From Acidobacteriaceae bacterium (GTDB lineage: Bacteria > Acidobacteriota > Terriglobia > Terriglobales > Acidobacteriaceae), in assembly GCA_003151875.1 (NCBI GenBank), contig PLYW01000099.1, positions 1 to 6,738 on the forward strand: 6,738 nucleotides of DNA, given 5' to 3'. The position numbers and the translations under genes are program-made. Each line of letters opens with the position of its first letter. Positions within the stretch are counted from its first letter, which is position 1. Below, one piece after another: positions 1 to 5,352 of this stretch. The notes beneath the pieces were generated by a model that did no database searches, was not told where the DNA came from, and saw nothing but the letters and a program-made list of their open reading frames with translations.

Positions 1-958
1 TGAACCGTTCGCGTTTGCGAATGATGGTCTCGCCCTCCGTTTCGCCCTCCTCGTTGAACTCATCGACATGCTTGACTGATCGCCAGTGTGCGATGTGCCG
101 CGTTTCGCCATCTCCGAAGAAACCGTTTAACATCCCGCTGCAGGCCGGCAGGCCAACGTGGCCTTTATGCAGCGGCGTCACCGGTCGGCCGCTCATCTTT
201 TGCTGCTTGCGTACAAGGATGCCGCGGGCGTTTTGGATTGCGACAGAGCGCTGAACTGCATCCTCAACCGCATCCAATGGCAATCCCGTATAAGTGATCG
301 TCGCGGGCGATGACGGTGGAATTGCGTAACGCTCCGCAACCTCTTGGTTAAGCGCGGGGAGCAGATGTGGCTTGTAGGCTATTCGGAGCAACTCCTCCGC
401 TCCCTTGGGTTCGCCGCGAAGATGAGATTTCTTGCGTCTGCCAAACACCACGACCTGATTGAAGCGGACGGACTCCGGATGTTCGAGTCGGAAGACCGAA
501 AGCCGATCAAACTGGCTAGCCAGGAGACGCGCGCATGTACCGACTGCAGGGGCTGGAACAACGAACACCAGCACGCCCTCGCCGGTTACCCAGCGATAGC
601 AGTGTTCGAGGAATATCAGTTCCATTCTCTTGTTACTGTGCGGTCCAACTTCGGTGTCGTAAGGTGGATTCAGGTACAGAAGCGAGCAGGTTTCCGCCAA
701 TATCCGGCATTCAAAAGCACTGCCGTGGACTGTCGCGATGCCATTCTGGGTGGACGCGGCTGCTCGGTCCGAGTCGAGCTCAATGCCGGCCAGATGAGCG
801 CCTGTGTTCCGAGTGATCTCGATCAGAGCGGTGCCATCGCCAACACAGGGATCAATCGCCGCGTAGGGCGCGGACGACACCAGCAAGGTGCGGATATTTC
901 GGGCTTCCTCGACAGGCAACGGGTAGTAACCGAGTTTGAGGCGGCCAGCATTTCTCAT
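1..958 (-). CDS. DUF6094-like SAM-dependent DNA methyltransferase (3' partial)
   Basis: Translating the minus strand from ATG 958-956 gives 319 codons with no stop, so the C-terminus lies outside the window. The start is supported by a good Shine-Dalgarno sequence (GGAGG, about 6 nt upstream). The N-terminus, MRNAGRLKLGYYPLP, is typical of DUF6094 proteins. Class I methyltransferase signatures follow: motif I DPCVGDGTAL at residues 36-45, the acidic strand-2 residue in AGIELD (E60), and motif IV NPPYD at 97-101. NPPY is the catalytic motif of amino-methyltransferases that make N6-methyladenine or N4-methylcytosine, so DNA is the likely substrate. A charged Glu/Arg-rich tail begins near residue 302. 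No restriction endonuclease lies beside it in the window, so it may be an orphan modification or anti-restriction enzyme of the element (inference). It is last in the visible gene series, 51 bp after the HipA-like gene. The family call is confident; target base and sequence are unknown. Confidence 0.85.
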   Translation of the reverse strand, partial: MRNAGRLKLGYYPLPVEEARNIRTLLVSSAPYAAIDPCVGDGTALIEITRNTGAHLAGIELDSDRAAASTQNGIATVHGSAFECRILAETCSLLYLNPPYDTEVGPHSNKRMELIFLEHCYRWVTGEGVLVFVVPAPAVGTCARLLASQFDRLSVFRLEHPESVRFNQVVVFGRRKKSHLRGEPKGAEELLRIAYKPHLLPALNQEVAERYAIPPSSPATITYTGLPLDAVEDAVQRSVAIQNARGILVRKQQKMSGRPVTPLHKGHVGLPACSGMLNGFFGDGETRHIAHWRSVKHVDEFNEEGETEGETIIRKRERF

Positions 959-1009
959 TTTTACCTCCGAAGCGTGGAACCAATTCAGGGTTTGCTAAAG
1001 GGGCGGATC

Positions 1010-1846
1010 TCACATGGCCCTGAGTTCTCCACTGGCTTCTCTCGCGCAAGGTGCCGGACGTTCCGCGGTCCAATTCGGAAAAGGGTTTCTGCTTGAAGTC
1101 CTGAAATCTACGACTAGCTGGCGGACGATGCTGCGGCGCTCCAACAAGCGATCCAGCAAACGTTGCAGTTCGTCGCGTTCGCCATACCATTCGCAAGGAA
1201 TCTCCTCCGCCATGCACTGCAGTTGCTTCGCGGAGAATCGCTCGATCCTCTCAAGCCAAGGAGCAAAGTCGTCCCACGATTGGATATCCTCATAAACCTC
1301 ATTTATGGCATACACCCCACGCAGCGGCGCGTCGGGGAAACTCCACTCCCCAGCATTGAAGCAGTAGCCGAAGTCGATAAACGTCGCTCTGAATTTTCGC
1401 TGGTGCAGCTTCCTGTGGAATAGGACTTGGCGACCATCGGCGTTGCCGGTCCACTTGTCGAAGGCGAGTATGCCGGCGAACTCTCCTCGATTGTGAACCT
1501 GACCGAACATCGAGTGCCGCGGCCAATCCCAGACCTCTTCATCAGTCACCACCAAAGAACCGAATTGAAGCCCAGGACACGCAGCAACCGCCCGGCCAGC
1601 AAGGGTGAAGGTGATTTGTTGCTCAACGATCGTCTCTTCGTCCACGAGGATAATGACCGGCTCCGGAACGCTCAGCCCGATCATGCGTGCAAGTCGGCAC
1701 CCTAGATACTCGTTGGCGAGTACCCGGGTGGCCTGAGGATTGCCTTGGAACTTGACGACATACCGATTGCCGTCATCGCCCAACATGATTCGCCCTTGCG
1801 AGCCGCCGCGAACCTGGGAGATGTTCTTGATTGCCTTTATCGACAC
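1010..1846 (-). CDS. HipA-like Ser/Thr kinase domain protein (HipA_2 type)
   Basis: 278-aa protein from a GTG start. I chose GTG 1846-1844 because AAGGAG lies 7 nt upstream, whereas the in-frame ATG at 1948 has no ribosome-binding site and adds 34 residues of low-complexity character. Kinase-like features appear in order: a glycine-containing loop QVRGGSQGR (11-19), a candidate ATP-binding lysine in VVKFQG (K32), NEYLG (45-49) as the helix C equivalent, a catalytic-loop-like FDKWTGNADGRQ (D130, N135, D137) and the metal-binding FIDFG (D158). This matches the short stand-alone HipA-like kinases, which lack the N-terminal subdomain of classical HipA. HipA enzymes phosphorylate translation components such as glutamyl-tRNA synthetase; the substrate here is unknown. 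No HipB-type DNA-binding antitoxin is encoded beside it, so a toxin-antitoxin role is not shown. It sits between rad52 (118 bp upstream) and the methyltransferase (51 bp downstream). Family call fairly sure, biological role not. Confidence 0.82.
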   Translation of the reverse strand: MSIKAIKNISQVRGGSQGRIMLGDDGNRYVVKFQGNPQATRVLANEYLGCRLARMIGLSVPEPVIILVDEETIVEQQITFTLAGRAVAACPGLQFGSLVVTDEEVWDWPRHSMFGQVHNRGEFAGILAFDKWTGNADGRQVLFHRKLHQRKFRATFIDFGYCFNAGEWSFPDAPLRGVYAINEVYEDIQSWDDFAPWLERIERFSAKQLQCMAEEIPCEWYGERDELQRLLDRLLERRSIVRQLVVDFRTSSRNPFPNWTAERPAPCAREASGELRAM

Positions 1847-1964
1847 GTTGCCAGCTCCTTGTGTTTTTTGGTGGTGGTTGGTGTGGAACGCGATCGGTGG
1901 GTTTTTCCCCAGCAACGGAGAGTCACACGTATCCACGCCGCCCGGCATATTGGGGAGCTAGACA

Positions 1965-3017
1965 CTAGGCTGCGTGCGTTTGGTCGGGACCAGCTAGTTC
2001 TTCGAGACCGAAAACAATGTGTTGCAATGTCTTGAGGTCCGAAATCTCGCCGAGAGGAGGGGCTTGGAGCTTTGCGAGCAATGCCGTAACAGTCTTCGGA
2101 TCGAGCCGCTTTGTCACTGCTTCCAGACGATCAATCCCACGCGCAACTGATTCCAGCATCTGGAGGACTTTCCGCTTGATGGTGACGTCGCGGATCAGCT
2201 TTGGCTGGTTTACGCGTCCATACTCGCGGAGGACGCTACGATAGAAGGTCATGCCAACAACCTTTTCCATACACAGAATGCGCTCATCGAGGTCGTCGGT
2301 CTGGACAGCCGCAGATGAGGCGCTAGTTTTTCTGGTTGGGCTTTGCCCATTGCTGTTGCCATTTGTGGGGGGAGTTGGGCGAGGAGCGGTTTGTCCACGG
2401 TTGCCGTTGCTTGCTCCGTTTGGATCAGCACCTTGAGATCCGTTGCCGGCGTTTCCGTTGCCATGCTTGCTCGGGGGCCGCATTCCTTTACGCCAGTTCT
2501 CCGGAAGGGCCCAGGCGGACAACATGGGTGCTCTCACTGGCTGGCGGTTCTGGTCCAGATCGACCCAGATTGCGGGAAAATCGTAGAAGTACCGGCCCAG
2601 ACCGAAGCACGAACACGCTCGTTTGAAGGCTTGCGCATCAGCTGAAGTCATGCCGTTGTCATCGTCGGCCCACTCTTCACCAGTTCCGGAGTGCGACCAC
2701 AGGCCAATGATGGTGACAGTGCAGGTGACCAGCACCTTGCCCGAGACGATGCTCTCGCCCTTCTTCACCCGGGTGATGTTATTCATCGTTTCGATCTTGT
2801 ACTCCCGCGTCCAGCCCTGGGGAGAGAAGAGCGCATTCAGTCGGTCGGTGTAAGCACGGGGATCGGCGTAGGGTACGATTTGACCGCGCTTCTTGTCGTT
2901 TGTGGTGTTAGTAACCCGCCACCGGACCTGATCCGGTGGAAACGGAACCTCCAGATCCGCAAGAAGCTTTTTGACGTCCAGTGCCAAAGCCGATGCCGAA
3001 GATTCTTCATTTGCCAT
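1965..3017 (-). CDS. Rad52/Rad22-family single-strand annealing protein
   Basis: 350-aa protein starting at ATG 3017-3015, preceded by AAGGAGG with a rather long spacing of about 11 nt. Residues 15-178 form the Rad52/Rad22 annealing domain: VRWRVTNTTNDKKRGQIVPY near 31-50, DPRAYTDRLNALFSPQGW near 52-69, then the hallmark TSADAQAFKRACSCFGLGRY (124-143) leading into YDFP and WVDLD. Such proteins bind single-stranded DNA, usually as rings, and anneal complementary strands; phages and mobile elements use them for RecA-independent recombination. Residues 184-235 are a Gly/Asn/Pro/Ser-rich, probably disordered linker. Residues 240-350 form a charged helical C-terminal domain I do not recognise, which could bind an SSB, nuclease or replication partner. 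A 317-bp stretch without a gene precedes it, so it may have its own promoter, though I see no convincing one. The cognate exonuclease is not visible in this window. Confidence 0.88.
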   Translation of the reverse strand: MANEESSASALALDVKKLLADLEVPFPPDQVRWRVTNTTNDKKRGQIVPYADPRAYTDRLNALFSPQGWTREYKIETMNNITRVKKGESIVSGKVLVTCTVTIIGLWSHSGTGEEWADDDNGMTSADAQAFKRACSCFGLGRYFYDFPAIWVDLDQNRQPVRAPMLSAWALPENWRKGMRPPSKHGNGNAGNGSQGADPNGASNGNRGQTAPRPTPPTNGNSNGQSPTRKTSASSAAVQTDDLDERILCMEKVVGMTFYRSVLREYGRVNQPKLIRDVTIKRKVLQMLESVARGIDRLEAVTKRLDPKTVTALLAKLQAPPLGEISDLKTLQHIVFGLEELAGPDQTHAA

Positions 3018-3334
3018 GGGACAAAGTTCCTCCTTCCAATGGATTGAGTGCTCTTGAACGCTGTTGAGTGGAAGAGTGTGAGCTGGCTATTGATTGGGTT
3101 TTTTGGGGCTGCCAGTGCTGGTGCCGTTCGAGACGCTCTAAACTTAGGGGCGCGGTTTCACGCTGACGTTTGGGGGCCAGTCCTTATGGCCGATCGCATG
3201 CGAGATGCGCTTCCCGACCTGCCGCGACCAGTGGTGCAACTGGTCTTCATTGGCACCGCTGCGGGCCAGCGTTCGCCCGAGAGGGCGCCTACTACGCGAA
3301 GAACGGAAACTGTTTTTGGTCCTTCGGTTTGGTA
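3018..3334. other. Intergenic region upstream of rad52, no supported gene
   Basis: This 317-bp stretch lies between the stop of the 62-aa gene and the rad52 start. Plus-strand frames are open across it (from GTG 3048 and from 3170), but they continue into the antisense of the neighbouring gene, have no ribosome-binding site and resemble no family I know. On the minus strand the only ATG frame (near 3251) gives 30 codons of Ser/Arg/Thr-rich peptide. Two small inverted repeats are present: a perfect 7-bp repeat GACCAGT/ACTGGTC with a 6-nt spacer (3226-3245), and CGCCC-GAGA-GGGCG (3274-3287). Neither is followed by a T-tract. The region probably holds the rad52 promoter, but no clear -35/-10 pair is visible. 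Confidence 0.5.
3226..3245. repeat. Short perfect inverted repeat in rad52 upstream region
   Basis: GACCAGT (3226-3232) and ACTGGTC (3239-3245) are perfect reverse complements around a 6-nt spacer. The size and symmetry suit an operator for a dimeric regulator, but at about 210 bp from the rad52 start it is far for direct control, and a 7-bp repeat can arise by chance. No T-run follows on either strand, so it is not an intrinsic terminator. Confidence 0.3.
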
Positions 3335-3523
3335 TCAGATTCGTGGGCGTGCGGCTTCGATTGTGTTTATTACTTCATCGACAAGTTCGTTGGCAGCAAT
3401 CTTGTTGTTAGTTTCTTTGTAGGCATCGGCCCAGATGCAGCCCTGCAAATCACTGGTGGTTAGCTCATCGTATAACGGAGTGTATTTCTTCACCAATTCG
3501 GCAATGATGCTTTCGTGATCCAT
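3335..3523 (-). CDS. Small hypothetical protein, 62 aa
   Basis: The frame from ATG 3523-3521 encodes 62 residues starting MDHESIIAELVKKY. GGAGGG lies 3-5 nt upstream, so this start is preferred over the in-frame ATG at 3559, which falls inside an inverted repeat and would prepend a Cys/Gly-rich stretch overlapping the preceding reading frame. The product is acidic and probably all-helical, with one segment around residues 5-20 and another, NELVDEVINTIEAARPRI, at the C-terminus. It has a single Cys and no membrane segment. I do not recognise a family. It begins 23 bp after the stop of the ATPase remnant and could be co-transcribed with it. Composition is protein-like and the ribosome-binding site is good, so it is probably real; function unknown. 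Confidence 0.6.
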   Translation of the reverse strand: MDHESIIAELVKKYTPLYDELTTSDLQGCIWADAYKETNNKIAANELVDEVINTIEAARPRI

Positions 3524-3545
3524 ATTCCCTCCACCAAGACCGCAA

Positions 3546-3576
3546 CTTAGGCACGGCATGGTATCCGGTGCCTTAG
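3546..3576. repeat. Imperfect inverted repeat at the ATPase truncation point
   Basis: CTTAGGCAC (3546-3554) and GTGCCTTAG (3568-3576) are complementary at 8 of 9 positions around a 13-nt spacer; two further G-C pairs can form inside if one base bulges. On the minus strand the first arm begins exactly where the ATPase-like reading frame stops resembling its family, and the second arm contains that frame's TAA stop. No T-tract follows on either strand, so it is not a standard terminator. It could be a scar or end of a small palindromic element, or a chance stem. Confidence 0.5.
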
Positions 3577-3705
3577 CCGGCTCTCGGAATACAGGAATAG
3601 TTTCTCGCTGTTTTCCATGGCGCGAACTAGGTCGGACAGCTCTCTCTTCCGGTTGCAGAAGGCCGAACCGCCGACTACGCCGCCGTATTCAAAAGGGTTC
3701 TTCAT
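3547..3705 (-). pseudogene. Truncated N-terminal remnant of a P-loop ATPase
   Basis: The frame from ATG 3705-3703 encodes 52 residues. It begins MKNPFEYGGVVGG, continues AFCNRKRELSDL, and reaches KLFLYSESRL at about residues 35-44. This is the recognisable start of AAA-type ATP-binding proteins with an NPFxYGxxVxGxxFxNRxxE opening, in which a strand ending in S-x-R-R is followed at once by the Walker A residues GKTSL. Here the Walker A is missing: the frame turns into RHRIPCRA and stops. The remaining several hundred residues of the family are absent, and the other frames downstream do not restore them. The peptide cannot bind ATP. The gene has apparently been cut by deletion or insertion precisely at the start of the inverted repeat. 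The ribosome-binding site is weak (GGGG about 11 nt upstream). A short peptide might still be made, so a domesticated small protein is a less likely alternative. Confidence 0.6.
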
Positions 3706-3717
3706 AGCACCAGCCCC

Positions 3718-3750
3718 ATTACGCAAGATGCGTAACGCAACTTGCGTAAT
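3718..3750. promoter_or_regulatory. 33-bp near-perfect palindrome (operator or RNA hairpin)
   Basis: Outer arms ATTACGCAAG (3718-3727) and CTTGCGTAAT (3741-3750) are perfect 10-bp reverse complements. Inside them, after a single mismatched position on each side, a second 4-bp pair (TGCG/CGCA) flanks a 3-nt centre, so 28 of 33 bases pair. The block is built from repeated TGCGTWA half-sites in both orientations. It ends 12 nt upstream of the ATPase-remnant start. No T-tract follows on either strand, which argues against an intrinsic terminator. Plausible roles are an operator for a dimeric repressor, a 5'-leader hairpin, or a recombination or replication site. No cognate DNA-binding protein is visible in the window. 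Confidence 0.65.
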
Positions 3751-3792
3751 TCTACTGCAATTTGCTGTTCTCCCTGTATCTTATTGATTATA
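3749..3792 (-). promoter_or_regulatory. Possible promoter for the 3705-3335 genes (weak)
   Basis: On the minus strand, TATAAT lies at 3792-3787, just after the nrdJb-like stop, and TAGAAT at 3754-3749 touches the edge of the palindrome. Neither has a recognisable TTGACA-like hexamer at 16-18 nt or an extended TG. If the TAGAAT box is used, the palindrome would cover the transcription start, as expected of a repressor operator. The local sequence is AT-rich compared with its neighbours, which suits a promoter. The call rests on a hexamer match and position only. Confidence 0.3.
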
Positions 3793-3801
3793 GGTAGCTT
3801 G

Positions 3802-4467
3802 CTAGGAGCAGCCGCTTGTATTCCCGCAGGTGCAGCGGTAACACGTACCGCTCCGTAGCATTAGCGAACCGCAGACGTTGCAGGCAGGCGCATCTCCGAA
3901 TTGCACAAATTCACCGAGCGCTTCAACCTCTCCTTTCCCATTCGGGGGCGGCATGGCATGAATGGACACTGGACGGGACTCGAACAGTTCTCCCTGCTCA
4001 TTCTTCAGAAACTTGAGCTCCATCCAACGGAAGAGATAATCCATCAGTGACGTGGCATAGCCGATCTTTGGATTCCTTGACCAGCCACTGGGCTCAAAGC
4101 GCGTGTGACTGAATTTGGCGCAGAGCACGTCGAGCGGCACCCCATGCTGCAACGCAAGTGAAACGACGGTCGCAATCGAATCCATGAGCCCGGAGATCGT
4201 CGAACCTTCCTTCGCCATCCGGACGAAGATCTCCCCCGGTAACCCATCGTCGTACACGCCAACAGTGAGATATCCCTCCTGGCCCGCGATGGAAAAGTGA
4301 TGGGTGATTGCTCGCCGTTCATCTGGTAGGCGCCGGCGCAACGGGCGCATGAATTCCTGGCTTGTGTCCCCAATCCCTGCGGGCACGGGCACCGATCCGG
4401 CTTGCGTACCCTCCGGTCGTGCTACTTCGTTTTCATTGATCGCAATGACTTGCTTTACTGCTGACAT
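3802..4467 (-). CDS. NrdJb-like TSCPD protein of class II ribonucleotide reductase
   Basis: 221-aa protein. ATG 4467-4465 is preferred over an in-frame TTG two codons upstream because GGGAGG lies 6 nt before it; that ribosome-binding site abuts the TAA of the nuclease gene, 12 bp upstream. Residues 42-153 match the C-terminal TSCPD region of adenosylcobalamin-dependent reductases: RRRLPDERRAITHHFSIAG (44-62), YLTVGVYDDGLPGEIFVRMAKEG (66-88), SGLMDSIAT, then KFSHTRFEPSG (118-128) and YLFRWMELKFL. A cysteine cluster ends the protein: CNVCG at 196-200, then C209, C212, C214 and C220, resembling the C-terminal zinc ribbon of NrdJ; C212-x-C214 looks one residue shorter than the C-x2-C I expect. 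The active-site barrel, radical machinery and cobalamin site are absent, so it cannot reduce nucleotides alone. Split NrdJa/NrdJb systems are known in Pseudomonas, where the small NrdJb is needed for activity. Here the partner must be elsewhere. Alternative: a decayed C-terminal fragment, though its own start and operon position argue against that. Confidence 0.85.
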   Translation of the reverse strand: MSAVKQVIAINENEVARPEGTQAGSVPVPAGIGDTSQEFMRPLRRRLPDERRAITHHFSIAGQEGYLTVGVYDDGLPGEIFVRMAKEGSTISGLMDSIATVVSLALQHGVPLDVLCAKFSHTRFEPSGWSRNPKIGYATSLMDYLFRWMELKFLKNEQGELFESRPVSIHAMPPPNGKGEVEALGEFVQFGDAPACNVCGSLMLRSGTCYRCTCGNTSGCS

Positions 4468-4479
4468 GCACAACCTCCC

Positions 4480-5106
4480 TTATTGCTGGCCTTTCCGCGG
4501 CTGCCTTGTCGTCCGCGTGTGAATTCTTTTGTAGACCGCATACCAATCGGAGGCGATTCCTCGTTGTGCCTCAGCTAGCGGCAGCGCGCCATAACAGACT
4601 TGATGGTGCAGGTAGTCTTCGACCTCATCCTTCTCACTCGCTCCTGGGAATACGTTCCGAGGTTGCGGCCAGAGGTTGGTCTCGCAGTTCGGACAACCGC
4701 CCAGTTCCAGAGGTATAAGGTGATCAAGTTCGTAATCGTGAATGCTGCCCCTAACCCCGTAAACCCGCATCAGCTGGTGTTTCATCGCATTGGTGTACTC
4801 GAAGGGCGGTCTGACGGTCGCCGTGTAGCCTCGCCGACAGATGGTATTTCTGATATTGCCTTGAGTAACGCGCGGATCCGTTGCTCCTGGCGTCAGGTCG
4901 TGGCGCGGCAACACTCCAGGCGGCAGGGTCGCTTGTGCCGATCCGTCTTGGGGATGATCTTTGGTTACGCCAGGAAGACGGTTCAGGAGTTCTCCGTGCT
5001 CGGCCGAATGCATATGCCAAAGGTTCTCACCCAGGAAGAACCCATAGTGCCTCAATAGGTAGGAGCTAAGAACGAGCAGTAGCAGCAAGCGCAACAAGAA
5101 TCTCAT
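4480..5106 (-). CDS. Membrane-anchored or secreted HNH-type endonuclease
   Basis: 208-aa protein. ATG 5106-5104 overlaps the TGA of the preceding gene (ATGA), implying translational coupling; there is little independent ribosome-binding site, and the in-frame upstream extension lies inside the neighbouring gene. Residues 1-20 are MRFLLRLLLLLVLSSYLLRH, a signal peptide or signal anchor with no obvious cleavage site, so the nuclease domain should sit outside the cytoplasm. Residues 73-195 form an HNH-like domain: NTICRRGYTATVRPP (87-101), the core YELDHLIPLELGG (125-137, metal-binding D128/H129) and NLWPQP (144-149, N144), then VCYGALPLAEAQRGIASDW (170-188). C90 and C171 are conserved in this family as I recall it and could form a disulfide; C138/C141 form a CxxC beside the core. 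Family members are mostly uncharacterised. Being secreted, it might process incoming or extracellular DNA or act on competitors; none of this is shown. Fold call confident, role unknown. Confidence 0.82.
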   Translation of the reverse strand: MRFLLRLLLLLVLSSYLLRHYGFFLGENLWHMHSAEHGELLNRLPGVTKDHPQDGSAQATLPPGVLPRHDLTPGATDPRVTQGNIRNTICRRGYTATVRPPFEYTNAMKHQLMRVYGVRGSIHDYELDHLIPLELGGCPNCETNLWPQPRNVFPGASEKDEVEDYLHHQVCYGALPLAEAQRGIASDWYAVYKRIHTRTTRQPRKGQQ

Positions 5107-5336
5107 CGTCGCTCGCGCAGTGGGACGATCTCGGAGGTAGGTTCCTCTCTGCGCGCCTCCTCTCTCCGGCATCGGGTATTGCACCAACGATTGAAAGCGA
5201 AGATTACAAGTGGGGTGCCGGACAGAGCACCAACAAATGCCGCGCCCGAAGTCAGGTGCAGACCATTTCCAATGCTTACGAACAGAAAAACAAACAGGCA
5301 GATAACCAGAGCATAGTTCTTCAGTCTTCCATGCAT
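5103..5336 (-). CDS. Small two-helix inner-membrane protein, 77 aa
   Basis: Starts at ATG 5336-5334, with AAGGAG about 10 nt upstream; that ribosome-binding site directly follows the TGA of the preceding gene, 16 bp away. The sequence has two hydrophobic segments: YALVICLFVFLFVSIGNGL (about residues 8-26) and a second at about 30-50 (GAAFVGALSGTPLVIFAF). A strongly charged tail rich in Arg and Glu follows (NTRCRREEARREEPTSE), most likely cytoplasmic. It belongs to no family I recognise. Its stop overlaps the start of the HNH nuclease gene (ATGA), so the two proteins are probably made together at similar levels. A membrane partner, anchor or immunity protein for the exported nuclease is therefore plausible, by analogy with known coupled nuclease/immunity pairs; the sequence itself does not show it. 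Confidence 0.7.
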   Translation of the reverse strand: MHGRLKNYALVICLFVFLFVSIGNGLHLTSGAAFVGALSGTPLVIFAFNRWCNTRCRREEARREEPTSEIVPLRERR

Positions 5337-5352
5337 ATCCCGTCCACTCCTT

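Noticed and set aside
344..1096. Long plus-strand open frame of 250 codons
   Set aside because: It is antisense to the methyltransferase, whose minus-strand translation shows clear family motifs and a good ribosome-binding site. The plus-strand product resembles nothing and is Cys/Arg-rich, as expected of a shadow frame.
1847..1948. N-terminal extension of the HipA-like kinase to the ATG at 1948
   Set aside because: No Shine-Dalgarno sequence before that ATG, and the extra residues do not look like part of the domain, whereas the GTG at 1846 has AAGGAG at ideal spacing.
1954..1969. CTAG-ACA-CTAG symmetry at the rad52 stop
   Set aside because: Only 4-bp arms, partly made by the stop codon itself; too short to support as a regulatory or recombination site.
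3274..3287. CGCCC-GAGA-GGGCG hairpin as a terminator
   Set aside because: The 5-bp stem has no T-tract on either side, so it does not fit an intrinsic terminator; a short GC stem like this is common by chance.
3048..3422. Plus-strand frame of 124 codons with a hydrophobic, signal-like start
   Set aside because: GTG start without a ribosome-binding site, rapid turn to low-complexity Arg/Pro/Thr sequence, and overlap with the antisense of the 62-aa gene. No family similarity seen.
4600..5058. Plus-strand frame of 152 codons opposite the nuclease gene
   Set aside because: The minus strand encodes a recognisable HNH domain over the same bases; the plus frame lacks motifs and a ribosome-binding site.
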